Source: Altererythrobacter sp. BO-6 (GTDB taxonomy: Bacteria; Pseudomonadota; Alphaproteobacteria; Sphingomonadales; Sphingomonadaceae). Taken from it: 64,000 nucleotides of DNA. The notes beneath the pieces were generated by a model. The model did not search any database. It saw only the letters and a program-made list of their open reading frames with translations, and had not been told where the DNA came from. The stretch lies in NCBI RefSeq assembly GCF_011047315.1, contig NZ_CP049259.1, positions 558,001 through 622,000 of the forward strand. The letters run 5' to 3'. The position numbers and the translations under genes are program-made. The stretch's first letter is position 1; every line of letters starts with the position of its first letter. Of this stretch, positions 16,495 to 25,233 are shown one piece after another.

Positions 16495-16628
16495 GTCACA
16501 CATCGCCGGCCAAAAGGTGACACAGTGTGCGCCGCACAGTCACACCGCCGCGCTCAACGGTCACACTTTCACGTATCAGAGTCACACTTTGCAGCGTAGA
16601 GTCACGGTTTTCGCACCTACAGTCACAC
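16495..16628. repeat. seven-copy GTCACAC array at 20-22 bp spacing, upstream of oxyR
   Basis: GTCACAC or a near match starts at 16495, 16517 (GTGACAC), 16539, 16560, 16581, 16601 (GTCACGG) and 16622. Intervals are 22, 22, 21, 21, 20 and 21 bases, i.e. about two turns of B-DNA, so all copies face the same side of the helix. The spacers share no sequence. Spacing is not kept in multiples of three, so the pattern works at DNA level and is not a protein repeat. It ends 91 bases before the oxyR start. Likely a cooperative protein-binding array of unknown nature. Confidence 0.8.
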
Positions 16629-16652
16629 AATGGCGGTTTTTGCCTTTGGACC

Positions 16653-16670
16653 GTGTTCCATGTGTTCCAT
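16653..16670. repeat. tandem GTGTTCCAT pair between the array and oxyR
   Basis: Two exact, abutting copies of the 9-mer GTGTTCCAT, 24 bases after the last GTCACAC copy and 50 bases before the oxyR start. The position suits an operator overlapping the oxyR promoter. The nine-base spacing of the GTTC units does not fit the alphaproteobacterial LexA box (GTTC-N7-GTTC). Confidence 0.5.
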
Positions 16671-16719
16671 CCTGTAAGACTTTGCGGTCGCGCCGTGGCG
16701 GGCTAAGGCACTAACCATC

Positions 16720-17616
16720 ATGTCCACCTACCTCCCCACCATCAAGCAGCTGCAATACCTGGTTGCGCTGCATGAGCATGGCCATTTCGGCCGTGCGGCG
16801 GATAGTTGCTTTGTATCGCAATCGACGCTGTCGGCCGGCATTCGCGAGCTCGAATCGCTGCTTGGCGTGACACTGGTCGAGCGCAGCCGCCGGGTGGTGC
16901 GCTTCACGGCTTTGGGCGAGCAGGTGGTCGAGAAAGCGCACCGGCTGTTGCGCGAGGCGGAGGAACTGTCCGACCTGGTGCAGGCCGCGGGGAAGCCCCT
17001 GTCAGGCACGGTCAGGATGAGCGTGATCCCCACCATCGCGCCGTTCCTGCTGCCGCGCATCCTGCCGCGGCTGAAGCGCGAGCGGCCCGAGCTGAAACTG
17101 CTGCTACGCGAGGAAACCAGCCACGATGCGGTCGAATCGCTCCAGCATGGGCGCGTAGACTGCGTGCTGCTGGCCCTGCCCTTCGCCACCGGCGAGGTCG
17201 AGATGGAGCACATTTCGGATGACCGGCTGTTCGTGGCCTTTCCCAAGGACGATCCGCGCGATCCGCCCGACAGCATCCCGCCCGCGATGATCGACGAGGG
17301 GCGGCTATTGCTTCTCGAAGACGGTCACTGCCTGAAGGAGCACGCGCTGGCGGCCTGCAACCGGCCCGAACTGCGCGCTTCGGCAACGATGATCGGCACC
17401 TCGCTCCACACGCTGGTGCAGATGGTCAACAATGACCTTGGGCTAACGATGCTCCCGGAAATGGCGTTGGAGGCCGGCATCCTCAACGGTACCGAGGTGG
17501 TCGCGCGGCCGCTCAAGGCAAAGAATGCCAAGCGCGAGATCGCGCTGATCTGGCGCAAGAACAGCCCGCGTTCGGACGAATTCAAATTGCTGGCGGAAGA
17601 ACTGCGCGCCGGATAG
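16720..17616 (+). CDS. oxyR: LysR-family hydrogen peroxide sensor OxyR
   Basis: A 298-residue regulator. The N-terminal winged helix-turn-helix (LQYLVALHEHGHFGRAADSCFVSQSTLSAGIRELE, 11-45) is followed by the LysR co-inducer domain. The redox pair is C204 and C213 in EDGHCLKEHALAAC, the same spacing as C199/C208 of E. coli OxyR, which supports peroxide sensing by disulfide formation. It should activate catalase and peroxidase genes; none is adjacent. The start at 16720 gives MSTYLPTIKQLQYL, in line with OxyR proteins. The upstream region contains the phased GTCACAC array and the GTGTTCCAT pair. Confidence 0.92.
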   Translation: MSTYLPTIKQLQYLVALHEHGHFGRAADSCFVSQSTLSAGIRELESLLGVTLVERSRRVVRFTALGEQVVEKAHRLLREAEELSDLVQAAGKPLSGTVRMSVIPTIAPFLLPRILPRLKRERPELKLLLREETSHDAVESLQHGRVDCVLLALPFATGEVEMEHISDDRLFVAFPKDDPRDPPDSIPPAMIDEGRLLLLEDGHCLKEHALAACNRPELRASATMIGTSLHTLVQMVNNDLGLTMLPEMALEAGILNGTEVVARPLKAKNAKREIALIWRKNSPRSDEFKLLAEELRAG

Positions 17617-17631
17617 CGCGCGGCACACGGC

Positions 17632-17970
17632 TCAATTTGTGGCGGGAACAAGCCGCGCCTTGGCAAAGCGTTCGAGCTTGCGCGCGGCAAACAGCGGCAC
17701 CACCACTGACAGGGCAATACCTGCGAGCGAGCAGAAGCCCAGCCAGATCGCCATCCACGAACCGCCAGCCTGGTACATTCCGTACATCACCGGCACAGCG
17801 AGGATGACGCCGCGGACCTCGTTGAAGATCAGGGCGACCCAGCCAATCTTGAGAAAGGCGGCAAGGAAGGTGGACAGCGTGGCGCTCATGGGGGTGGGAT
17901 ACCCCCAAAAACTTTCCAACAGGTTGATAAGGCCCGCGGCGTTCACCGCGGGCCATGCAAACGTCAACAT
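17632..17970 (-). CDS. hypothetical integral membrane protein
   Basis: About 112 residues with three hydrophobic segments (roughly FLKIGWVALIFNEVRGVIL, VMYGMYQAGGSW and MAIWLGFCSLAGIALSVVV) and a basic C-terminus (ARKLERFAKARLV). The ATG at 17970 has AGAAGG 10 bases upstream. Another start at 17889 (MSATLSTFL) would remove a less hydrophobic lead. No family is recognised. A TTAACCAT sequence (17992-17999), matching half of a CtrA box, lies 22 bases upstream. It converges on oxyR. Confidence 0.6.
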   Translation of the reverse strand: MLTFAWPAVNAAGLINLLESFWGYPTPMSATLSTFLAAFLKIGWVALIFNEVRGVILAVPVMYGMYQAGGSWMAIWLGFCSLAGIALSVVVPLFAARKLERFAKARLVPATN

Positions 17971-18095
17971 GGGCACGACCTTCTAGGCTCGTTAACCATA
18001 GTACGCGCGAAACCGGCGTTTGGTTTCCGGCTTAGGTATTTGTCCTCAAGATCTTGCGGCAGGCCGTTCGTGCCGCGCCACGGCTTGCAGCCCGG

Positions 18096-18689
18096 TCAAT
18101 CCATGTGCTTGAGGCCGACCCGCAGGTAATCCCACCCGGTCATCACAGTCAGGATTGCTGCCGCCCAAAGGGTGGTCAGCCCCACCGTATGCGGGACATT
18201 GGCGTCGATCCCGGCAATCACCACGTTCCATTCGGGCAATCCCCGGCCGAGGATCAACGCGCCGAGCGCGATGATCTGGAAAGTCGTTTTCCACTTCGCG
18301 AGCTTCGTCACCGGCACCGAAACTGCTAAACCGCCCAGGAATTCGCGCAGGCCCGACACAGCCAGCTCGCGCACCAGGATGATGAGCCCGGCGATCACAT
18401 GCATATCGCCGACATAGGGGCCGCGCAGCACGCCTTGCGCGGTCAGGACCAGGATCACCGTCGCGACCATGATCTTGTCCGCGATCGGATCGAGGAAAAT
18501 GCCGAGTTTCGAGACTGTCCCGCTCGAACGCGCCAGGTACCCGTCGAAATAATCGGTGATCCCCATCAGGCTGTAGAGCCCGAAAGCAAGCAGATAACCC
18601 AGTTGCCAGTCCGGCCACCACATCAGGAACGCCAGCAGCGGCAGCGCGGCGATCCGCGACAGCGTGAGGATGTTGGGCAAGGTCAGCAT
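18096..18689 (-). CDS. pgsA: CDP-diacylglycerol-glycerol-3-phosphate 3-phosphatidyltransferase
   Basis: A 197-residue inner-membrane enzyme making phosphatidylglycerol phosphate from CDP-diacylglycerol and glycerol-3-phosphate, the first step to phosphatidylglycerol and cardiolipin. The CDP-alcohol phosphatidyltransferase signature is complete: D-Y-F-D-G-Y-L-A-R, eight residues, G-I-F-L-D-P-I-A-D. Several transmembrane helices and the opening LPNILTLSRI are typical. It uses the product of CdsA, encoded at 46 kb in this window. The neighbouring LplT-like transporter, in the divergent direction, is also linked to lipids. Confidence 0.94.
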   Translation of the reverse strand: MLTLPNILTLSRIAALPLLAFLMWWPDWQLGYLLAFGLYSLMGITDYFDGYLARSSGTVSKLGIFLDPIADKIMVATVILVLTAQGVLRGPYVGDMHVIAGLIILVRELAVSGLREFLGGLAVSVPVTKLAKWKTTFQIIALGALILGRGLPEWNVVIAGIDANVPHTVGLTTLWAAAILTVMTGWDYLRVGLKHMD

Positions 18690-18803
18690 CTTGCCCGCTT
18701 CCTAGCGCGATGCGGCATCGGGCAAAAGATGCGGCGTAAGGCTTGTTCACTGTGCAACGCGCCCCTACCAATGCTCGCATGAAGCGGCAGCAAGGCTGAT
18801 CGG

Positions 18804-20113
18804 ATGACCACTACGACGCATTTGCTGCGCCAGCGGCGTTTCCTGCCGCTGTTCTGCACCCAGCTGCTCAATGCCTTCAACGACAATCTCTACAAGACGG
18901 CGATGGTGCTGTTCGTGGTCTATTCGCTCTATAATGACGAGAGCGCCGAGGGCATGTTCAGCGCTGTCGCCTCTGGCCTGTTCATCCTGCCGTTCTTTAT
19001 CCTCTCGGCGCTGGCCGGGCAGCTGGCCGACATGCGCGACAAGGCTGCAATCATCCGCAAGGTCAAAGCATGCGAGATCGGGCTGATGGTGATCGGCGCC
19101 GCCGGCCTCTACCTTGCGTGGCGCGGGATCGCGGTCGACACCATTGCTATCCCGCTGATGCTGCTCGCGCTGTTCCTGACGGGAGTGCAATCGACCTTTC
19201 TCGGCCCGATAAAATACGCGATCCTGCCGCAGCACCTGAAAAAGGAAGAGGTGCTGGCGGGCACCGGCCTGGTCGAAGCAGGCACCTATATCGCCATCCT
19301 TGCGGGTACGATCCTGGCCGGATGGATTCCGGTGGAATGGGCCGCAGCAGGGATCATCATGACATCCATCATTGGCTATCTCACCAGCCGCCAGGTGCCC
19401 CCCGCCCCGCCCGTCGGCCCGGTCGAAAAGCTCGACTGGCACATCATCCGCGCTTCGATCGATCTGATCCGCAAGACCATGCATGATCGGCAGATTTTCT
19501 ACGCGATTATCGCGATCAGCTTCTTCTGGACGATCGGCGCAGTGCTGATCATCCAGTTCCCGCCATTGGCAAAGAACACGCTGATGGCCTCGAAGGAAGT
19601 CGCCAGCCTGTTCCTGGTCGTGTTTTCGATCGGGATTGCGATCGGGTCGGTCTCGGTCAACGCGCTGCTCAAAGGGCGCGTTTCCGCGCGCTATGCCCCG
19701 GTTTCCGTGATCGGGATGGGCATGTTTGTGGTGGCGTTCTATTTCGTCTGCAAGCTGTGGCAGTCATACCAGCCGACCGACATGATGGATGTCGCGGAAT
19801 TCATCGCCTGGCCGCTCGCGTCTATGATCATGCTGACGCTGCTGGGGATCGCGGTTGCGGGGGGATGTTCGTGGTGCCGCTTTATGCCTTCCTGACCACC
19901 CGCAGTGCGGCCGATCAGACCGCGCGCACGATCGCCGCCAACAATATCGTCAATCCCGGCGCGATGGTGGGCGGCTCGCTGGTCGCCATGGCGCTCAACA
20001 TCGTCGGTATTCCGATTGTCGAGCAGCTTCTGCTCAGCGCGGCGATGTGTGTAATTTCGGCGTGGCTGGGATGGCGGCTGTATCAGGCCGAACAGGATGG
20101 TGTGCCGATTTAG
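18804..20113 (+). CDS. MFS transporter of the LplT (lysophospholipid) type, frame broken in a G run
   Basis: The N-terminus (LPLFCTQLLNAFNDNLYKTAMVLF) and FLGPIKYAILPQHLKKEEVLAGTGLVEAGTYIAIL are hallmarks of the LplT/Aas-type branch of the major facilitator superfamily, which flips lysophospholipids across the inner membrane for re-acylation. About 436 residues and 11-12 helices are predicted if the frame is repaired. The first frame ends early after LLGIAVAGG; the rest (MFVVPLYAFLTTRSAADQTART...) continues in another frame. Adding one G to the six-G run at 19859-19864 restores AVAGGMFVVPLYAF. No acyltransferase domain is attached, unlike in Aas fusions. Confidence 0.8.
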
Positions 20114-20301
20114 GCGAAGAAAACCAGCACTGCGGCAAAGGTGGCGAAATAGACCGTCGCAAAGCCGCGCACATCGTCGCGGGTCAGCTTCCAGAGCACT
20201 TCGGCCTTGGCCTCATATTCATTGCTGCGGACATGGCGCGGCAGCATTGCCCGAAAGGGGTGCCGCGCTTGCTCATCGGTCAGGACCAGGTTTCTACGCA
20301 T
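20110..20301 (-). CDS. small single-pass membrane protein, hypothetical
   Basis: A 63-residue frame, MRRNLVLTDEQARHPFRAM... to a C-terminal hydrophobic segment (GFATVYFATFAAVLVFFA). The charged N-terminal half followed by one helix at the very C-terminus is a tail-anchored layout. Its stop overlaps the stop codon of the opposite-strand transporter by four bases. The family is not recognised and the coding call rests on composition. The region ahead of its start contains a candidate CtrA site (20311-20329). Confidence 0.55.
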   Translation of the reverse strand: MRRNLVLTDEQARHPFRAMLPRHVRSNEYEAKAEVLWKLTRDDVRGFATVYFATFAAVLVFFA

Positions 20302-20310
20302 GGGTGCTTG

Positions 20311-20329
20311 TTAACCCGATCCTAACCAT
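20311..20329. promoter_or_regulatory. candidate CtrA-type box
   Basis: TTAA-N7-CTAACCAT fits the alphaproteobacterial cell-cycle regulator consensus TTAA-N7-TTAA(C) with one mismatch and includes most of the TTAACCAT half-site form. It lies between the start of the leftward 63-residue gene (10 bases away) and the rightward ThDP enzyme gene. Single short matches are expected by chance in 64 kb, so this is tentative. Confidence 0.35.
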
Positions 20330-20439
20330 CATGCGCGGCAGAAATCCGGGCTGTCGCGTGGCGGGACATTAAGGATCATTGTTCATGCTAGGCTGTGGAT
20401 AGATTGCCTCGTGCGCACACCACGGCTAAGCCGCGCGGC

Positions 20440-22101
20440 ATGACTTTACGCACCACTCCCGACGCCGCCAGACTGCTGGTCGATTGCCTGATCGAACAGG
20501 GCGCGGACCGGATTTTCACTGTCCCGGGCGAAAGCTTCCTGCAAGTGCTCGATGCGCTGCACGGGCGCGACGAGATTGACCTGGTCACCTGCCGCCAGGA
20601 AGGCGGCGTTGCCTTCATGGCCTGCGCCGACGGCACGATGACCGGGCGCCCCGGCATTGCTTTCGTCACGCGCGGCCCCGGCGCCACCAATGCCAGCATC
20701 GGCGTGCATGTGGCGCATCAGGATCTGCAGCCGATGATCCTGTTCGTGGGCGATGTCGACCGTTCGATGCGCGAGCGCGAAGGCTTCCAGGAGGTCGATT
20801 TCCCGGCATTCTTCGGCCCGATCTGCAAATGGGCGGCGCGGATAGACGGTGCGGACCGCATCCCCGAATTCGTGTCGCGCGCCTATGCCACGGCGATTTC
20901 CGGCCGCCCCGGGCCGGTGGTGCTCGCCCTGCCCGAAGACATGCTGAATGATGCGACTGCGGCCACCCCTCGCCCCTATGTGGTGCGTCCGCCGCAGGCC
21001 GCCTGCCCCGACGCGATGCAGACCATGACGGCGATGATCGCCGACGCTGCCAGCCCCATCGCGATCATCGGCGGTGCCGGCTGGAACCCCAAGGCGCGGC
21101 ACTATTTCCAGCAATTTGCCGAGCGGATCGGCCTGCCGGTGGCGACAGCCTTCCGCCGACAAGATGCGATTTCGCCCTCGTCGCCGGTCTATGCCGGAAA
21201 TCTGGGCTATGGCCCCAACCCCAAGCTGGTCGAGCGGGTCAGGCAGGCCGACCTCGTGCTGGCCATCGGCGCGCGCCTGGGCGAAGCGACCACGGATGGA
21301 TACAGCTTCCCCGCGCTTGATCGCGCCGAGCAGCTGCTGGTGCATGTCCATCCCGATCCGGAGGAACTGAACCGCGTCTATCGCACCGATCTCGCGATCT
21401 GCTGCGCGATGGACGAGTTCGCCGAAGCCGCCGCACTTTGGGAAGACAATTCGATCCTGTCCTTCGATGCCGGGGCCGAGGCGCATGCCGAATGGGAGGC
21501 ATGGGCAACGCCCAAGCCAAGCGACTTCGCGCTCGACCTGGGCCAGTGCGTCGCCTTCATGCGCGAGACCTGGCCGGCAGACACGATCATCGGCAATGGC
21601 GCGGGCAATTTCTCGGGCTGGTGGCACCGCTACTGGCGTTACGAGGGCTTCCCCACTCAGCTGGCGCCGACGTCGGGCGCGATGGGATATGGCGTTCCGG
21701 CAGCGGTAGCGGCCGCGCGCCGCTTCCCCGAGCGCGCCGTGGTCGCGCTCGCGGGCGACGGGGACTTCCTGATGAACGGGCAGGAACTGGCGACCGCCGC
21801 ACAATATGGCTGCGACATGACGGTGCTGGTGATCGATAACGGCGCCTATGGCACGATCCGCATGCACCAGGAGCGGGAATTTCCCTCGCGCGTTTCCGGC
21901 ACTCAGCTGGTCAATCCTGATTTCGCCGCGCTGGGCGCCGCCTTTGGCGCCTGGACCGCCTATGCCGACACGACCGAGGCCTTCAAGCTAGCGCTCTCGG
22001 AAGCCCGCAGCCGCTCGGGCCTCAAGCTGATCCACTGCAAGATCGATGTCGAGCAGCTGGCGGCCAGCGGCGCAACGATAAGCGGCCTGAGAAACCGATG
22101 A
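20440..22101 (+). CDS. thiamine diphosphate-dependent enzyme, acetolactate synthase large subunit-like
   Basis: A 553-residue protein with the three domains of the ThDP decarboxylase/synthase family: the pyrimidine-binding domain with catalytic glutamate in TCRQEGGVAFMA, a central domain (IIGGAGWNPKAR), and the diphosphate-binding domain with the GDGDFLMNGQEL...NN-type metal motif (AGDGDFLMNGQEL to VIDNGAYG). No regulatory small-subunit gene is adjacent, so it may not be the biosynthetic acetolactate synthase; catabolic ALS, benzoylformate decarboxylase or related activities are possible. ATG 20440 (MTLRTTPDAARLL) is chosen over an upstream in-frame ATG (20395) because family homology begins there. 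Confidence 0.8.
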   Translation: MTLRTTPDAARLLVDCLIEQGADRIFTVPGESFLQVLDALHGRDEIDLVTCRQEGGVAFMACADGTMTGRPGIAFVTRGPGATNASIGVHVAHQDLQPMILFVGDVDRSMREREGFQEVDFPAFFGPICKWAARIDGADRIPEFVSRAYATAISGRPGPVVLALPEDMLNDATAATPRPYVVRPPQAACPDAMQTMTAMIADAASPIAIIGGAGWNPKARHYFQQFAERIGLPVATAFRRQDAISPSSPVYAGNLGYGPNPKLVERVRQADLVLAIGARLGEATTDGYSFPALDRAEQLLVHVHPDPEELNRVYRTDLAICCAMDEFAEAAALWEDNSILSFDAGAEAHAEWEAWATPKPSDFALDLGQCVAFMRETWPADTIIGNGAGNFSGWWHRYWRYEGFPTQLAPTSGAMGYGVPAAVAAARRFPERAVVALAGDGDFLMNGQELATAAQYGCDMTVLVIDNGAYGTIRMHQEREFPSRVSGTQLVNPDFAALGAAFGAWTAYADTTEAFKLALSEARSRSGLKLIHCKIDVEQLAASGATISGLRNR

Positions 22102-22111
22102 CGCGGTGCCG

Positions 22112-22537
22112 CTAGACGGTGTCGACCAGCCCGCCGCCCATCTTAAGGATCTGCTTCCATTCCGCCGGGGTGATTTCCGCCACGGACAGGCGCCCCAGCC
22201 GGATCAGCTCGCACTCCGCAAGCTTGGGTTCGCCCTTGATTTGCTGGAGCGTGACGGGCTGTTTCAGCTTGGCCTTGGGCTTGACCTTTACCGCCGCCCA
22301 TTTGCCTTCCGGATCGGTCGGGTCAGTGATCCCTTCGACCGAGATCGTCACCACGCCCACAATCTCCAGCCCCTCGCGCGAGTGATAGAAGAACGCTTCC
22401 TCGCCCACCTTCATCGCGGCGAGGTTGTTCCGGGCGCGATAGTTGCGGACGCCATCCCAGGTGCCCTCACCCTCGGCGACCAGATCGTCCCAGCTGTATT
22501 TGAACGGTTCGGATTTCATCAGCCAATAACGTGGCAA
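22112..22537 (-). CDS. EVE domain protein (modified-base reader family)
   Basis: A 141-residue single EVE domain: MPRYWLMKSEPFKYSWDDL opens it, followed by TWDGVRNYRARNNLAAMKVGEEAFFYHS and LIRLGRLSVAEITPAEWKQIL. EVE domains are structurally related to YTH and PUA and are thought to bind modified bases in DNA or RNA; free-standing bacterial members occur in housekeeping contexts. It converges on the ThDP gene and is divergent from the GGDEF/EAL gene. Confidence 0.9.
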   Translation of the reverse strand: MPRYWLMKSEPFKYSWDDLVAEGEGTWDGVRNYRARNNLAAMKVGEEAFFYHSREGLEIVGVVTISVEGITDPTDPEGKWAAVKVKPKAKLKQPVTLQQIKGEPKLAECELIRLGRLSVAEITPAEWKQILKMGGGLVDTV

Positions 22538-22698
22538 GGTAGCGCTCCTTCAAGTCGAACTTGGAGGTGCCTCCTAGCGGCCGCATCGCCGCTTCGCCAC
22601 CCCGCTGCTCATGCCAATTAACGCGATGTTTAAACCGATCCGCCATAGCGCGGCGCAGGGGAAGTGCCATCCGGCGCATCGAAGCGGATTTTTTGGTC

Positions 22699-24339
22699 AT
22701 GCGAGAGAATGACAATCGGCTGGGGCATGCTGAGCGTGACGTGGTTGCGCTTGGCATAGCAGTCGCTGCGATAATCATGTTCGTGGGCACCGGCGGCGCG
22801 GTAATGCCAAAGGTCCTGCACTCATTGCTGGGCACCGGCGCTGCACCCGATCCGCTTCTTACGAATGCCATGTTGCTCAATATCGCGCTCATCATCTTCG
22901 GCTGGCGGCGTTATCGCGACCTGACAGCCGAGATTGCGGAGCGCCGCAAGGCCGAAGAAAGCGCTCGTCGCCTCGCCGAAATGGACCCGCTCACTGGCTG
23001 CCTCAATCGTCGCGCGATGGAACACACGACCACCGAACTTCACAAATCCTGCAAGGCGGCCGGCAAGGCGGTGGCCTTCGTGATGGTCGATCTCGATAAT
23101 TTCAAGCAAGTCAATGACATGAATGGCCATGGCATCGGCGACAAGGTGTTGAGCGAATTTGCCGGTCGGCTACGCCGTTGCTTGCCGCCCGAAACACCGG
23201 TGGCGCGCCTGGGCGGAGATGAATTCGCCTTTGCATTGGCCTATGATCCCAAGAATCCGGACAGCGTGGATGAGATTGTGAGCCGGGTTTTCCAGGCTTC
23301 TGGCGGACGGATCGAGCTTGGCCATGCGACGATCGACAGCACCATGTCCGTTGGTATCGCCGCTGATCACGATGCCAATGGTCACCCGGCCGATGGCCTC
23401 GACGGGGAGATCCTGATGCATCGCGCCGACATCGCAATGTACCGGGCCAAGAAGGACGGCAAGAACCGCTATTCCTGGTTCGAGGCGACGATGGAAAGCG
23501 AACTGCGTTTCCGCAACCAGTTGGAAAGCGGCATCCGCCGGGGCATCGCAAACGGCGAATTCGTGCCCTATTACGAGCAACAGGTCGATCTCGATACCGG
23601 CGAACTGGTTGGTTTCGAAATGCTCGCCAGATGGCATTCGGCCGATCTTGGCGTTGTGAAGCCTGAGGTATTCATCCCGATAGCCGAGGAAATCGGGGTT
23701 ATCGGCGAATTGTCCGAAATGCTGCTGAGGCAGGCCTTCGTCGATGCCAAGGAATGGGATCCGCAACTGACGCTGTCGGCCAACATTTCACCGGTACAGT
23801 TGCGCGACCAGTGGTTCGCACAGCGCTTGCTGAAGCTGCTGGTGGAATGCAATTTCCCGGCCCACCGGCTTGAAATCGAAGTGACTGAAACCTGCCTGCA
23901 TGAAAACATGGGCCAGGTCCGTTCGATGCTCGCCAGCCTGCGCAACCAGGGCGTGAAGGTGAGCCTCGACGATTTCGGCACCGGCTATGCCAGCCTCTCG
24001 CAACTCCGTACCCTGCCGTTCGACCGGATCAAGATCGATCGCAGCTTCGTGCGCGAATTGCGCGATAGCGACAACAGCAAGATCGTGGACGCGATCGTTT
24101 CGCTCGGCAACGGCCTGCAAATGCCGATTACGGCCGAAGGAATCGAGGATGAGGAAATTCTCTCAACCCTGCGCCGAATGGGCCAGTTGAAGGGACAGGG
24201 CTACCTGTACGGTCGCCCGGAAACCGCCGTACAGGTGCGCGAACGCTTGCAGACTGCAGGACGGTTGGCAGCGTCCCGGCCGGTTCAGCCCGGCGACGAC
24301 AGCAAGCCCGCCGAGGATGATAACCGCCGTCGCGCCTGA
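22699..24339 (+). CDS. membrane-anchored GGDEF-EAL cyclic di-GMP enzyme
   Basis: A 546-residue protein. Two N-terminal membrane helices (about residues 14-36 and 55-69) lead through a short linker helix to a GGDEF domain with intact GGDEF at 172-176, then an EAL domain. The EAL signature reads EML (E307), keeping the metal-binding glutamate, and the catalytic loop LDDFGTGYASL is intact. The stretch before GGDEF lacks the RxxD inhibitory site. It could therefore both make and break cyclic di-GMP; which one dominates is unknown. ATG 22699 is preferred to an in-frame ATG at 22561, because the extra residues are cysteine- and arginine-rich and unlike protein. Confidence 0.88.
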   Translation: MRENDNRLGHAERDVVALGIAVAAIIMFVGTGGAVMPKVLHSLLGTGAAPDPLLTNAMLLNIALIIFGWRRYRDLTAEIAERRKAEESARRLAEMDPLTGCLNRRAMEHTTTELHKSCKAAGKAVAFVMVDLDNFKQVNDMNGHGIGDKVLSEFAGRLRRCLPPETPVARLGGDEFAFALAYDPKNPDSVDEIVSRVFQASGGRIELGHATIDSTMSVGIAADHDANGHPADGLDGEILMHRADIAMYRAKKDGKNRYSWFEATMESELRFRNQLESGIRRGIANGEFVPYYEQQVDLDTGELVGFEMLARWHSADLGVVKPEVFIPIAEEIGVIGELSEMLLRQAFVDAKEWDPQLTLSANISPVQLRDQWFAQRLLKLLVECNFPAHRLEIEVTETCLHENMGQVRSMLASLRNQGVKVSLDDFGTGYASLSQLRTLPFDRIKIDRSFVRELRDSDNSKIVDAIVSLGNGLQMPITAEGIEDEEILSTLRRMGQLKGQGYLYGRPETAVQVRERLQTAGRLAASRPVQPGDDSKPAEDDNRRRA

Positions 24340-24408
24340 CGCGCCGGGCAATCGAACCGCTCTCGAAACACTGGACGCCGCGCCCGCTCCCGCATAGTGC
24401 GCTGCGCT

Positions 24409-25233
24409 ATGCGTGTCCCCTTCACCAAGATGCACGGCCTGGGCAATGATTTCGTGATCCTTGACGGGCGCGAAGCTCCATTGCCTGTGCTGACGTCCGG
24501 CGTGGCCGCCGCCATCGCCGATCGCCGCGAGGGAATCGGATGCGACCAGCTGATCGTGCTGGAAACCACGCCCGAAAGCGATGCCGATTTCCGGATGCGC
24601 ATTTTCAATTCGGACGGCGGCGAAGTGGAATCCTGCGGCAATGCCAGCCGTGCGGTTGCGCTGCTCCATGGTGCGCCGGCGCGCGTGCTGACTGGCGGCG
24701 GCGTGATCGCGCTGGAGCCCGCCGATGGCGGCGCCACGGTTGACATGGGCATGCCGCGCTTCGAATGGGATGCCATCCCCCTCGCCTACCCTATGGATAC
24801 GCTGCTCATGCCGGTGGGCTGGGAAGAGCTGGAAACGCCCGCCGCGGTCAATGTCGGCAATCCTCATGTGATGTTCTTCGTGGAAGATTGCGACGCAGTC
24901 GAACTGGACCGGCTGGGCCCGCTGATCGAGCACGATCCGCTGTTCCCGGAACGGGTGAACGTGAATGTGGCGACGGTGGTGACCCGCGCCCATATTCGCT
25001 TGCGAGTGTGGGAGCGCGGTGCCGGGCTGACGCGCGCCTGCGGCACCGGGGCCTGCGCCACTGCCGTTGCGGCAATGCGCCGCGGGTTGGCAGAGCGCAT
25101 CGTTACCGTCGAACTGCCCGGCGGCCCGCTGCAGATCGAATGGATCCCGCAAGACCGGATCCTGATGACCGGCCCCGCGTCGGAAAGCTTTCGCGGCAGT
25201 TTCGAATGGACGGATTTCGCCGGTAAATCCTGA
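24409..25233 (+). CDS. dapF: diaminopimelate epimerase
   Basis: About 274 residues. It converts LL- to meso-diaminopimelate for lysine and peptidoglycan. Two symmetrical halves carry the catalytic cysteines, one in ESCGNASR and one in ACGTGACAT. The opening FTKMHGLGNDFVILD is diagnostic. The first cysteine motif has GNASR in place of the common GNGAR, a variant that keeps the active residues. A GTG four codons upstream is an alternative start. The stop overlaps the start of mtaB by one base, beginning the packed dapF-mtaB-ftsY-yciB operon. Confidence 0.95.
   Translation: MRVPFTKMHGLGNDFVILDGREAPLPVLTSGVAAAIADRREGIGCDQLIVLETTPESDADFRMRIFNSDGGEVESCGNASRAVALLHGAPARVLTGGGVIALEPADGGATVDMGMPRFEWDAIPLAYPMDTLLMPVGWEELETPAAVNVGNPHVMFFVEDCDAVELDRLGPLIEHDPLFPERVNVNVATVVTRAHIRLRVWERGAGLTRACGTGACATAVAAMRRGLAERIVTVELPGGPLQIEWIPQDRILMTGPASESFRGSFEWTDFAGKS

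Noticed and set aside
16495..16628. GTCACAC array as a CRISPR array
   Set aside because: The repeat is only 7 bases with about 14-base intervals, far below any CRISPR repeat or spacer size, and no cas genes are present.
16653..16670. GTTC repeats as a LexA box
   Set aside because: The GTTC units are separated by 5 bases, not the 7 required by the alphaproteobacterial SOS consensus.
16457..16714. An 85-codon open frame across the GTCACAC array, with repeated SHT/VTQ peptides
   Set aside because: The repeats switch frame because spacing is 20-22 bases, so selection acts on DNA and not on a peptide. No ribosome binding site or homology.
20446..21867. A 473-codon minus-strand frame opposite the ThDP enzyme
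   Set aside because: Composition is that of an antisense shadow, and the plus-strand gene has intact catalytic motifs.
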